NCBI GenBank assembly: GCA_016218725.1
Contig: JACRDB010000085.1
Coordinates: 115,021 to 179,020 of the forward strand
Direction of reading: 5' to 3'
From: Deltaproteobacteria bacterium
Lineage (GTDB): Bacteria > Myxococcota_A > Polyangia > Polyangiales > Ga0077539
Length of the DNA stretch: 64,000 nt
Under the pieces are notes generated by a model that was not told the DNA's origin, did no database searches, and saw only the letters and a program-made list of their open reading frames with translations. Of this stretch, positions 30,137 to 37,696 are shown piece after piece (within the stretch, counting starts at the first letter, position 1; each line of letters begins with the position of its first letter). A program made the position numbers and the translations under genes.

Positions 30137-31147
30137 TCAAGCTGCCGCGACCAACCCGCATTGGTCGTCAAGGCCGAGTTTGCGGCGAGAATCGAGGGTT
30201 TCTGGAGGTTCCCGAGATTCCTCGTGCGGCGGCGCAGGAGGGGTGGGGGTCCTGCGGGGCAGGACGCTCGCGGGGATGGTCGCCTCCAGGCGGCGGACGG
30301 CCTCGCGGCGGCGGGTGTCGACAAGGTGCAGGTAGACGCGGGTGGTGTTGAGGTCGCTGTGGCGCAGGAGCTCCCCGACGGTCGCGAGGTCCGTCCCGGC
30401 CGTGAGGGTCAGGGTTGCGGCGGTGTGGCGCAGGGTGTGGGGGGTGATCTTCTTCGCCGTCCCCATCGCCCGGCGGAGGCGCTGGAGGAGAGCCTCCACA
30501 GCGCGGATGGAGAGGCGGGTTCCCCTCCCCGAGAGGAAGAGCGCTGCCTCCCCTACCGGGGCCCCCCGGACCGCGATCCAGTCCCGGAGGAGCTCGACAG
30601 CAGGGCGGTTGAGGGGGATGTCGCAGAGGGTGCCGCCCTTGCCACGCACCGAGAGAAGGGTCTCGGCCGAGAGGTCAACCTGGTTGAGGTCGAGGGCCAC
30701 GGCCTCGTGCACGCGAAGCGCGGCCTGGGAGAGGACGGCGAGCAGGGCGAGGTCTCGGGAGCGGACGTGAGGGCGTGAAGCGCGGGTCGCGGCCTCGAAA
30801 AGCGCCGAGAGCTCCGGGGCGGAGAGCACGGCAGGAATGCGGCGGGGTTCACGGACAAAGTTGATCCCCTTCGTCGGGTCGGTGGTCCAGCCGAGTTCGT
30901 CGCGGGCGAAGGAGACGAAGGCCCTGATCGCTGCGAACTCCTGGTTGCGGGTCGAGGCAGCGCGCGGGGTTCCGTCCTGCCGACGGCGACCAAGGAACGC
31001 CTCGACCTGGGCCCTGGTCGGCTGGTGGGTGGGCTTGGGGAGGGCAGCGGTGAGAGACGAGATCACCGCCCCGTACGTTTTGATCGTGCGGGCGGCGGCA
31101 TGGCCCGCGGCCAGATGGCGGGCGAAGGCATCGAGTTGGTCGCGCAT
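30137..31147 (-). CDS. Tyrosine recombinase, XerC/D-like (336 aa)
   Basis: An N-terminal SAM-like core-binding domain (residues 1-95) is followed by a catalytic domain with every active-site residue: Arg145 (AALRVHEAV), Lys170 (GKGGT), His237 and Arg240 (HTLRH), His263 (LLRHSDLNTT) and Tyr272 (VYLHL). The C-terminal 50 residues are Pro/Arg-rich and run through one copy of a palindromic repeat. The second, inverted copy lies 74 bp before the start codon. The gene is intact, on the same strand as the defence operon but upstream of it (126 bp gap). It may mobilise or invert the segment, or act on the flanking sites in other ways. Confidence 0.85.
   Translation of the reverse strand: MRDQLDAFARHLAAGHAAARTIKTYGAVISSLTAALPKPTHQPTRAQVEAFLGRRRQDGTPRAASTRNQEFAAIRAFVSFARDELGWTTDPTKGINFVREPRRIPAVLSAPELSALFEAATRASRPHVRSRDLALLAVLSQAALRVHEAVALDLNQVDLSAETLLSVRGKGGTLCDIPLNRPAVELLRDWIAVRGAPVGEAALFLSGRGTRLSIRAVEALLQRLRRAMGTAKKITPHTLRHTAATLTLTAGTDLATVGELLRHSDLNTTRVYLHLVDTRRREAVRRLEATIPASVLPRRTPTPPAPPHEESREPPETLDSRRKLGLDDQCGLVAAA
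30147..30167 (+). repeat. Palindromic recombination-site-like repeat, copy 1
   Basis: The core is CGACCAA, six bases (CCCGCA), TTGGTCG. Two 7-bp inverted arms around a 6-bp asymmetric spacer is the layout of tyrosine-recombinase crossover sites. It matches 31241-31221 in inverted orientation over 21 bp. It lies inside the 3' end of the recombinase gene. Confidence 0.6.
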
Positions 31148-31220
31148 ACGCGCGGAACGCTAGGATTACGAGCGTATCCGGCGCGGGAACGCTCGGGAAG
31201 GGGCTCAGACCCGCGGACGT

Positions 31221-31241
31221 CGACCAATGCGGGTTGGTCGC
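31221..31241 (-). repeat. Palindromic recombination-site-like repeat, copy 2 (inverted)
   Basis: This is an exact 21-bp inverted copy of 30147-30167. The spacer reads TGCGGG on the plus strand, so the two sites point at each other and bracket the recombinase gene. Recombination between them would invert about 1.1 kb. Confidence 0.6.
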
Positions 31242-31379
31242 ACATTCGGCCCCTGAAACCGCCCATGCTCCGGCAACCCACCCCACCACGACGCGCCCCC
31301 GACGGGGCGCGTTCATCGTTCCCCCGGCGGGGAACGCGGTAGGGGAGGCGCTGGCGCAGGGTGAACCGGGGAGTCTGCC

Positions 31380-33590
31380 ATGCGTCGCTTCCGCCTCGTC
31401 TTCTTCGCCTTCCTCTCCATCGTCGTTCTCGGCGCCTGCGGGGGAGACACGGCCCCGCCCGCTGTCGTCGATGCCGGAGAGGACCTCGCGCGCGACGACG
31501 GCCCCGCCCCGGCGCTCGACGTGCCGGCCCCTCCCGATGCGGTCCTGCTCGACGGGGGCAACCTGCCCGACCTTCCCGCTCCTCTCGACGCTCCCGCCGA
31601 CACCCCACCGGCGGTAGATGCCGTGGACGCCGCGCCGAGCGACGGCACCGACGCCGCGGCGGACGCCCCCGCCCCCTGTACCGGGGACGGCGCCTGCGTG
31701 GGCAACCCCGCAGGTCCCGTCTGCGACACTGCGACGGGTCGCTGCGTGCCGTGCACCCCCCTGAGCGACCGCTGTCCCTCGGGGCAATACTGCGTCGCTG
31801 GGATGAACCGCTGCGCGCCCGGCTGTCGCGACGACATGGCCTGCCGCATGGTCACCGACGGTGGGGTGATCGAGCGTCGGTGCGATCCGATCACGCGGAC
31901 ATGCGCGACCTGCCTACGAGACGAGCACTGCCCGGCCGGGAACCTGTGCGTCGGCAACCTCTGTGTCCCGGGTTGCACCGCGAGTCGCGCATGCCCCGGC
32001 GGGCAGACTTGCTGCGCGGGAGCCTGCATCGACACCCAAACCAACATCACCCATTGCGGCGCCTGTGGCGCAAGTTGCACCCTGCCGAACGCCTCCGCCG
32101 CGTGCCGGAGCGGCACCTGCGGCATCGGAACCTGTACGGCCCCCTTCGCCGACTGCGATGGGATGGGCATGAACGGCTGCGAGACGAACACCGCGACCGA
32201 GATCCTGCACTGTGGGGGTTGCGCGAGGGCCTGTACGCCACGCGCGAACAGCACTGCGACGTGCGAGATGGGGACGTGCAGGTACACCTGCCAAGCGGGC
32301 TTCGGCGACTGCGACGGGATAAGCGCGAACGGCTGCGAGGCCGATCTCTCGATGAGCACAGCAAACTGTAGCGCGTGCGGAAACGCTTGCCGGGTAGCCT
32401 GCGTGTCCGGCACATGCGTAACAAAATGGCTCGGAGTCGGCGGACAACATACATGTGCGGCAGGTGCTGAGGCTGTCCAGTGTTGGGGAGCCAATGACTA
32501 CGGACAGCTTGGTGATGGGACCACCACGGATCGCTCGACGCCGGCCAGGGTCCGCGACGGGACAGGGTTTTTCACGCGCCTGGTTGGAGTCACGGACATC
32601 GCTGCAGGCGGATCGCACACCTGTGTTCGATTGAGCTTCGGCAGCGTCCGGTGTTGGGGAGCAAACGGGAGCGGTCAGCTCGGTGACGGCTCGATGACAG
32701 CTGCATCAACACCCATCGCGGTGCGTGAACTTGACGGGGCCATCGCCCTCGCAGCGGGCACTAGCCACACCTGTGCACGCCTCATGGACGGAACGGTCCG
32801 CTGTTGGGGGAACAACCGTCTGGGTCAACTCGGAGATGGCACGACGACAAACCGCACGACACCGGTCGCGGTGGTCGGCCTGAGAGGTGTGACAGACCTC
32901 GACGCGGGGGCTGGTTTCACCTGCGCTCGACTGAGCGATGGAACCGCCAGATGCTGGGGTTACAACGGCAATAACGAACTCGGAAACAGCGGGTCTTCTC
33001 TTGTCGAGACGACTCCCGTTGCGGTGCGCGGTCTGAGCGGAGTCACTAACCTATCCGCTGGGTTCAACCACGCCTGTGCGCGCCTCTCGGACGCCACCGT
33101 CCGATGTTGGGGCTACAACTTCTTCGGCGAATTGGGCGATGGGACGACGATGAACCGTACATCGCCTCCGGTCCCAGTCGCGAGCTTGACCGGCGTCGCG
33201 GACCTGACCGCGGGAGGTTCCACAACCAGCAGTTTCTCGCCGACAGGATACACCTGTGCACGACTCTCGGATGGCACCGTCCGATGTTGGGGGCATGGAG
33301 ACTACGGCCAACTCGGCGATGGCATGACACTTGACCGACTGGCCCCGGTCCCCGTCACCGGATTGAGCGGTGTCACGGAAATTTCTGCAGGTGAATCGCA
33401 CACCTGCGTCCGCCTCGGCGATTACAGCATCCGATGCTGGGGGCTGAACTTCCATGGCCAACTCGGAGACGGCACGACGACGGACCGCGCAAGGCCGACT
33501 CCCATCTTCACGGCCATGTCGTCGCTTGACGCCGGGGTGCCTTCTGACGCGTCATCACCGACAGACGCCAGCAGTCCACTGGACCGGTGA
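31380..33590 (+). CDS. RCC1-repeat lipoprotein (736 aa)
   Basis: The signal sequence MRRFRLVFFAFLSIVVLGAC ends in a lipobox (VLGAC), so the protein is lipid-anchored. An Asp/Ala/Pro-rich linker (20-105) and Cys-rich segments with GASCTLPNAS/ACTPRANSTA-type repeats (about 110-345, typical of myxobacterial surface proteins) lead to seven RCC1-type repeats. Each has the pattern AGxxHTCxRLxDGxVRCWGxN, then GQLGDGTTTxRxTPVxV. They should form a beta propeller. It is probably an outer-surface binding protein of unknown ligand. It is not obviously linked to defence and may be host DNA between mobile modules. A hairpin follows at 33682. Confidence 0.85.
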   Translation: MRRFRLVFFAFLSIVVLGACGGDTAPPAVVDAGEDLARDDGPAPALDVPAPPDAVLLDGGNLPDLPAPLDAPADTPPAVDAVDAAPSDGTDAAADAPAPCTGDGACVGNPAGPVCDTATGRCVPCTPLSDRCPSGQYCVAGMNRCAPGCRDDMACRMVTDGGVIERRCDPITRTCATCLRDEHCPAGNLCVGNLCVPGCTASRACPGGQTCCAGACIDTQTNITHCGACGASCTLPNASAACRSGTCGIGTCTAPFADCDGMGMNGCETNTATEILHCGGCARACTPRANSTATCEMGTCRYTCQAGFGDCDGISANGCEADLSMSTANCSACGNACRVACVSGTCVTKWLGVGGQHTCAAGAEAVQCWGANDYGQLGDGTTTDRSTPARVRDGTGFFTRLVGVTDIAAGGSHTCVRLSFGSVRCWGANGSGQLGDGSMTAASTPIAVRELDGAIALAAGTSHTCARLMDGTVRCWGNNRLGQLGDGTTTNRTTPVAVVGLRGVTDLDAGAGFTCARLSDGTARCWGYNGNNELGNSGSSLVETTPVAVRGLSGVTNLSAGFNHACARLSDATVRCWGYNFFGELGDGTTMNRTSPPVPVASLTGVADLTAGGSTTSSFSPTGYTCARLSDGTVRCWGHGDYGQLGDGMTLDRLAPVPVTGLSGVTEISAGESHTCVRLGDYSIRCWGLNFHGQLGDGTTTDRARPTPIFTAMSSLDAGVPSDASSPTDASSPLDR

Positions 33591-33681
33591 GTGTGGGGCC
33601 AGCGGCTTCTTCGGCGCTCTCGACGGTGAGTCGCAAACGTGCCGCCTGTGATGGCCACGGGCCGTAGCGAGCAACGCAAAA

Positions 33682-33702
33682 CGCCCGTGATGAACACGGG
33701 CG
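33682..33702. terminator. Hairpin between the RCC1 gene and the integrase
   Basis: CGCCCGTG, loop ATGAA, CACGGGCG: a perfect 8-bp stem about 90 bp after the stop of the RCC1-repeat gene. There is no T-run, so it may be an intrinsic terminator only in part. It lies between converging genes. Confidence 0.4.
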
Positions 33703-33716
33703 CTGCGGCAGACTTC

Positions 33717-33737
33717 GGTTGACACCAGGTTGACATT
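33717..33737 (+). repeat. 21-bp direct repeat, copy 1
   Basis: GGTTGAC-x-CCA-GGTTGACATT occurs here and at 33974-33994 with one mismatch. The unit itself contains GGTTGAC twice. The copies flank the 3' end of the integrase gene and the tRNA-like sequence. Confidence 0.6.
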
Positions 33738-33801
33738 GGTGAGTTAGGTTGGATCGATTCGGATCGGCTCGGCCTCAGTCAGGCCCTTGCAGGAATTGGC
33801 T

Positions 33802-35037
33802 CTATTGAGCCCTGGGATCGACTCGAATCGGGTTGGGTAGGGGACCGCCCGGAGCGGTTCGATCCCCACCCTCGGAGCCACAGAGAAGGCCGTGATTTCG
33901 CACGGCTTTTTCTGTTATTCTAGCGGAGAATCGGGGGTGTGCACCTTCGATCTGATTCGGTAGAAGTGGCGCCGGTTGACGCCAGGTTGACATTTTTTCT
34001 CGGCGTTCGAGCAGGAGCACGCTCTCGTCGAGGGTCTCTTGACCCAGGTGTGCGTAGCGCATCGTGACCTCGACGCTCTGGTGCCCGAGCAGCTCCTTCA
34101 CTGAGAACACCGAGGCCCCACGGCGGATGAGCTCGCTCGCGAAACTGTGACGAAGCGCGTGCCAGCCAATGGGCTCGATCCCAGCGCCGCGGCATGCCTC
34201 GGCGAGGTGGCGTCGCGCAGTCTCGTCGTTGATCAGTTTCCCGCGGTGTGTGAAGAGCAGGCCGCCCCGGTGGGGGAGTTCCTCGATAGCGACGGCGGCC
34301 TCCGCAGTGAGGCGTAGGTGGCGGATCCGGTTGTTCTTGGGGCTGTCGAAGACGCCCAGCACGCATCCGCGCCGCACCGTGAGGCGCCGCGCCGCGAGGT
34401 CCACGTCCGTCCAATCCAGCGCGATCAACTCCGAGAACCGGAGCCCGGTGTCGGCCGCGAGCGCGATCATCGTCCGCCAGGGCGGAGCGGCGAAGCAGAC
34501 GAGTCGGCCGATCTCCGAGGGGCTCAGGAAGCGAAACCCCTGGGGAGGGACGCGGAGCGGCTTGAAGCGGGGGAGCGTGAGAGGGATGTCCCATTCGACA
34601 GCAGTCGCCAGACACCGGCGCAAGATGACTAGGTGGTTGTTGATCGTCTTCGGCGCCAGCCCGCGGCCCTGGGCGTCCGCCTTGTACTGTTCGATGTCGG
34701 CGGTTCGGATCTGGTCGAGGCGGTGCGTGCCGAACGTCGGGACGAGGTGGGCTCGGAGCACGGTGGCCTTGTTCCGGCGCTCGCTGGTCTTGTTGTTGCT
34801 TGCGACGTATTCGGCCATCCAGCGCACGGCGAACGCGGCGAAGGTCGGCACCTCGCGGGGGCGTGCGACGGTCTCCTCGAAGCGGGCCATGGAGCCGTGC
34901 CGGAGGACCTCCTCGCGGAGTTGGCGCTCGTACGCCATGGCGCCGTCGCGGGTGTTCACGGGGCTGCGTCTCCGCACGCGCTCATGGCGGTGCTGGAAGT
35001 CCACCCACCACGAGCCCTTGAGCTTCCTTACCGCCAT
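33802..35037 (-). CDS. Phage-type tyrosine integrase (411 aa)
   Basis: An N-terminal AP2-like arm-binding region (MAVRKLKGSWWVDFQHRHER) and a SAM-like domain precede the catalytic domain: Arg200 (DTGLRFSELIALDW), Lys234 (SPKNNRIRHLRL), His293/Arg296 (HALRHSFASELI), His319 (LGHQSVEVTMRYAH) and Tyr328. All are present. After residue 350 the frame continues about 60 residues through sequence resembling a tRNA 3' end, a typical sign that attL overlaps the gene's end. The upstream gene for an excisionase-like protein overlaps by 10 bp. Together they should integrate and excise the element that carries the genes to the right. Confidence 0.85.
   Translation of the reverse strand: MAVRKLKGSWWVDFQHRHERVRRRSPVNTRDGAMAYERQLREEVLRHGSMARFEETVARPREVPTFAAFAVRWMAEYVASNNKTSERRNKATVLRAHLVPTFGTHRLDQIRTADIEQYKADAQGRGLAPKTINNHLVILRRCLATAVEWDIPLTLPRFKPLRVPPQGFRFLSPSEIGRLVCFAAPPWRTMIALAADTGLRFSELIALDWTDVDLAARRLTVRRGCVLGVFDSPKNNRIRHLRLTAEAAVAIEELPHRGGLLFTHRGKLINDETARRHLAEACRGAGIEPIGWHALRHSFASELIRRGASVFSVKELLGHQSVEVTMRYAHLGQETLDESVLLLERREKMSTWRQPAPLLPNQIEGAHPRFSARITEKAVRNHGLLCGSEGGDRTAPGGPLPNPIRVDPRAQ
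33856..33880 (+). other. tRNA 3'-end-like sequence, candidate attachment site
   Basis: GGTTCGATCCCCAC followed by CCTCGGAGCCA has the T-loop consensus (TTCGATC), a 3' T-stem strand, a 7-nt acceptor strand and an encoded CCA. The 5' half of a tRNA is absent. This is what one att end of an island integrated at a tRNA gene looks like. It lies in the tail of the integrase frame. It is not called a tRNA. Confidence 0.35.
33974..33994 (+). repeat. 21-bp direct repeat, copy 2
   Basis: Matches 33717-33737 at 20 of 21 positions (GGTTGAC twice in the unit). On the minus strand both copies can encode the integrase residues MSTW, so the outer copy may be a remnant of a second integrase 3' end. Confidence 0.6.
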
Positions 35038-35252
35038 AGTTCGGGGTCACGCGGGTCGGTCCGATGGGCAGCGAGCCAGCGCTCGACATCAACCCGGCGG
35101 AAGAGGATCCGGCGAAGGACGCGGTAGGCGGGGAGTGCACGCTTCGCGACGAGCCGGTAGATGCAGTCGATGGAGACGCGAAGATGACGGGCAAGCTCCT
35201 TCGGCGAGACGAACGCAAGATCGCCCGTCGGGAGCGAGCAGGTGTCAGTCAT
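35028..35252 (-). CDS. Excisionase-like helix-turn-helix protein (74 aa)
   Basis: ATG 35252 gives MTDTCSLPTGDLAFVSPKEL. The core FVSPKELARHLRVSIDCIYR followed by LVAKRALPAYRVLRRILFRR is the MerR-type winged helix of excisionases: a helix-turn-helix (SPKELARHLRVS..IYRLV), then a basic wing and a helix (DVERWLAAHR). It overlaps the integrase start by 10 bp, the usual xis-int arrangement. It probably sets the direction of the integrase reaction. Confidence 0.75.
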   Translation of the reverse strand: MTDTCSLPTGDLAFVSPKELARHLRVSIDCIYRLVAKRALPAYRVLRRILFRRVDVERWLAAHRTDPRDPELWR

Positions 35253-35729
35253 AGAATCAGGTTGTGAAAGACCAACCTCGTGTCGTGGCGCCTCGGGAGA
35301 CGCCTCCGAGATCTGCAGTGGAAGCATAGAGTGCGAGAGAAGTAATGGAAATGGCTGACGGTCCCTGTCGGTCTCCTCTCGACAGGACGCGGTCAACTCC
35401 AAGCATCACACGCACCGCACTCCCGGTAAGGCTGACGCGCGGGTGAGATATCAACAACAGGGAGCCCCGATGGGTTCCCTGTTTCGCGCTTGCCTGTGGA
35501 TAGTTGAGTTGCTTGCACCACCTTACCGACGCAACAATTCGCCGTACCATAATGAGACCGCCCGTGCTCTTTGCATGGAGGCGGAGCTAACTCCAGACCG
35601 GTGTCGTGAGGCTCCTCTGCGATGAGACTCCTCTCGATATCCGGCTACTACCCCACGCGTGAGACACGGGCGGACCACCACGTTGGAGGTCGCGTCTTCG
35701 TGTTGTCAAGCGCGTGAGGATTCATCGCT
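35253..35729. other. Divergent intergenic region, 477 bp
   Basis: No gene is supported. It separates the minus-strand xis-int pair from the plus-strand backbone genes and should hold both promoters. A CATAAT -10-like hexamer lies at 35548-35553 on the plus strand without a convincing -35. A hairpin is listed separately. Confidence 0.4.
35457..35482. terminator. Hairpin in the divergent region
   Basis: ACAGGGAGCCC, loop CGAT, GGGTTCCCTGT: an 11-bp stem with one G-T pair, followed by TTTC. It looks like a terminator or an attenuator-like hairpin upstream of the backbone genes. Confidence 0.4.
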
Positions 35730-36317
35730 ATGCGCGCCTCCTCTGCGCCCTCTGCCCGTGTTCTCGCCTTCCAACTCCATGCCGGCTCTTCCGGCCAGTG
35801 CGTCCTGGACGGCTTCGGCCTCGCCCCAGGCGGCTGGAAGACCTCCCGGGTTGCGACCCGCACTACAGCGTCGCTTGTCCACTTCATCCAACGCGCGGTG
35901 ACACGGTATCGTCCGGCAGTCGTCGTGCTTGGCGTCTCACGGCGTGACGCCCTGAGCGATGCTCCACTCCGTGATCGCGCCGCCGCAGCCCTTCGTCGCC
36001 GTTCTGTTCCGTTCGTCATCCGTCACATGCGCGAGGCCTATGGTCTCCTCCGCGACCACATCCGCGGCACACGCCGGGAGGAACTGGCCTACACGCTCGT
36101 CGAGGGGTTCCTTCCCGACCTTCGATCCCACCTCGTGTTGAAGCGCCTCCGTGAGCGCCGGAGCGCTTGGCACGCCCTGGCGCTCGCCCTCGTCGAACTG
36201 GTCCATCGTTTCCCGCGAGCCGCCGCAGCCCTCGCCACCGCGCGAGCATTTTCGATACGACCCTTCCGCGAGGCCGTGGTGAAGGCCGAGATGGCTCGAC
36301 ACCCAGACCCTGTATGA
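35730..36317 (+). CDS. Hypothetical protein, possibly RuvC/RNase H-like fold (195 aa)
   Basis: The N-terminal strand pattern (SARVLAFQLHAGSSGQCVLD, then RYRPAVVVLGVSRRDALSDA) resembles a degenerate RuvC-like RNase H fold, but the usual acidic catalytic residues are not obvious. The rest is Arg-rich and helical (EELAYTLVEGFLPDLRSHLV). It is the first gene of a plus-strand chain. Its stop overlaps the next start (ATGA), and a similar-looking but shorter protein lies at 37205. A role in element DNA processing is a guess. Confidence 0.5.
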   Translation: MRASSAPSARVLAFQLHAGSSGQCVLDGFGLAPGGWKTSRVATRTTASLVHFIQRAVTRYRPAVVVLGVSRRDALSDAPLRDRAAAALRRRSVPFVIRHMREAYGLLRDHIRGTRREELAYTLVEGFLPDLRSHLVLKRLRERRSAWHALALALVELVHRFPRAAAALATARAFSIRPFREAVVKAEMARHPDPV

Positions 36318-36646
36318 CCCCGACCGCTTCCATCACGCTCCGCCGGGCGCCGCTCGGAGAGATCCTCACGTCCCTCCCCGCCGAGCCCTGCCGCCTGCTC
36401 CTCCACCTCGCGCACCGGGCGTGCCCCCGCACGGGCCGCGTGTGGACGACGCCGCTGCGTGCGGCTGACGACCTCGGAGTGCCCGTGACGCTCGTCGATC
36501 GGCTCCTCGCGTCCCTCGTCTCGGAGGGGCACCTGACGGTCTGGACGAGAGGGGTCGGGGCGTTGCGCTGCTACGACCTCGGCGCCTTCTTCGTCCGCGT
36601 TCCTGAGGTCCCCGAGAATCTTCCGGTCGGCCCCGACGACCCATGA
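36314..36646 (+). CDS. Small winged-helix protein (110 aa)
   Basis: ATG 36314 overlaps the preceding stop by 4 bp. The core reads as a winged helix: AEPCRLLLHLAHRACPRTGR, then VWTTPLRAADDLGVPVTLVD and RLLASLVSEGHLTVWTRGVG. This matches helix-turn-helix plus wing in plasmid and element regulators. Its end overlaps the next start (ATGA). It probably binds DNA within the element; the target is unknown. Confidence 0.55.
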   Translation: MTPTASITLRRAPLGEILTSLPAEPCRLLLHLAHRACPRTGRVWTTPLRAADDLGVPVTLVDRLLASLVSEGHLTVWTRGVGALRCYDLGAFFVRVPEVPENLPVGPDDP

Positions 36647-37233
36647 CCTGCTCGGGCCCCGACCCCGAGATCCTGCTCGGCGTCGGCGGTGTCTTCCGGC
36701 GCGTCCCGTTGGCATCGATCGCTGCCACGACGCGCCTCCCAACCTCCACCCTCCGAGACGCTCTCGCCGGGCTCGTCTTCGCGTTGTCCGACCACGACGC
36801 GACGACCGTTCCAGGTCCCGGCGAGGGGGAACCTACGGAGGGGGAGAACGGTTCGGTGGGGAACGGTTCGGACGGTACCCTCGGAGGAACCGTTTCCCCT
36901 CGGGAACAAACAGAAACCGTTACGGTTCCCGTTCCCCACACTTCACCGAGTCCGACGGTACCGTCCGACGCGCCCGCGAGGCCGAACCCGCCCGTGGGGA
37001 GCGCCCTCACCGGCGCCGCGCTCGCAGACCTCCTCGACGACGCTGAGAGCCGGCCCTTCTACGAGAAGTTGGTCGCAACCACGGATGCGCGCCTTCTCGC
37101 CCATGCCCTCGACGAGACCCTCGCCCGTCGGCACCTGCTCCGCGGTCGGCCGGGAGGGTACTTCACGGCCGTGATCCGCCGCCTGGCTCCTCCCCCCACC
37201 CCCTATGCTCGAACCCCTCCCACCCCGTCGTGA
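36643..37233 (+). CDS. Hypothetical element protein with repetitive linker (196 aa)
   Basis: The start overlaps the upstream stop (ATGA). The N-terminal 55 residues may be a small winged helix (LGVGGVFRRVPLASIAATTR, LPTSTLRDALAGLVF). A low-complexity linker (about 60-125, rich in Gly, Thr, Pro) is encoded by DNA packed with AACGGTT/AACCGTT motifs (36846-36936). The C-terminal helical block (ALADLLDDAESRPFYEKLVA) resembles replication-initiator or primase-helper tails. Family not recognised. Confidence 0.5.
   Translation: MTCSGPDPEILLGVGGVFRRVPLASIAATTRLPTSTLRDALAGLVFALSDHDATTVPGPGEGEPTEGENGSVGNGSDGTLGGTVSPREQTETVTVPVPHTSPSPTVPSDAPARPNPPVGSALTGAALADLLDDAESRPFYEKLVATTDARLLAHALDETLARRHLLRGRPGGYFTAVIRRLAPPPTPYARTPPTPS
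36846..36936. repeat. Cluster of GAACGGTTC / GGAACCGTT motifs
   Basis: Inside the coding sequence GAACGGTTC occurs at 36846 and 36861, GGAACCGTTTCC at 36886, and the inverted pair AACCGT-T-ACGGTT at 36915-36927, with CCCGTTCC after it. Spacing is about 15-30 bp. It may be an iteron-like or regulator-binding cluster, or codon bias in a Thr/Val/Gly linker. Confidence 0.45.
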
Positions 37234-37696
37234 CCCGCGCATCCTCCTCCTCGATCTCCGGCGCGTCCCCCCGACCTACGCCGCCCTCGACCCCTGGGAG
37301 GTGCGTGGCGTCGGAGAGCTGCCTCGTCGCGGCCCTTCGGCGGCCCTCCAACGCCTCGCCCTCCAGGTCCGGCCGTCCCACGTCATCGTCATCCGGGCGG
37401 GGGCTCCACGCCCCCTTCTGGGCCTCAGGCGAGGGTTTTCGGCCCTGACCGCTCGTGGGCTCCCGCTCGTCATGCTCACCCGGGCGGACATCGTCCGACT
37501 CCGAGCCTGTGCGCTCCCGATCGCGCGGCTCCACGAGACCTACCCCGAGCTCCGTCACATCGACCCGGTGGACCGCCGTGGGGAGACCCTCTCCCTCGCA
37601 CACGCCGCCCTCCTCCATCACCCCCTTCCACGCCGCCACTATGCTCCAAGCCAACCTGTTCGCGCCTCGCCCACCGTGGGTCGCCGGCGCCCTTGA
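37205..37696 (+). CDS. Hypothetical protein, similar layout to the 35730 gene (163 aa)
   Basis: ATG 37205 lies 29 bp inside the previous gene. The early strand (RILLLDLRRVPPTYAALDPW) and later VRPSHVIVIRAGAPRPLLGL resemble the strand pattern of the 195-aa protein at 35730, so it may be a divergent relative. Helix RADIVRLRACALPIARLHET follows. The gene overlaps the next start by 56 bp, so the true end or the next start may differ. No function assigned. Confidence 0.45.
   Translation: MLEPLPPRRDPRILLLDLRRVPPTYAALDPWEVRGVGELPRRGPSAALQRLALQVRPSHVIVIRAGAPRPLLGLRRGFSALTARGLPLVMLTRADIVRLRACALPIARLHETYPELRHIDPVDRRGETLSLAHAALLHHPLPRRHYAPSQPVRASPTVGRRRP

Noticed and set aside
31313..32494. Minus-strand frame opposite the RCC1-repeat lipoprotein
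   Set aside because: Pro/Ser/Arg-rich translation with no family pattern, opposite a well-supported gene with signal peptide and repeats.
33841..33890. Complete tRNA gene
   Set aside because: Only the 3' T-loop/acceptor-like part is present; the preceding bases do not pair in a T-stem and no anticodon arm is found.
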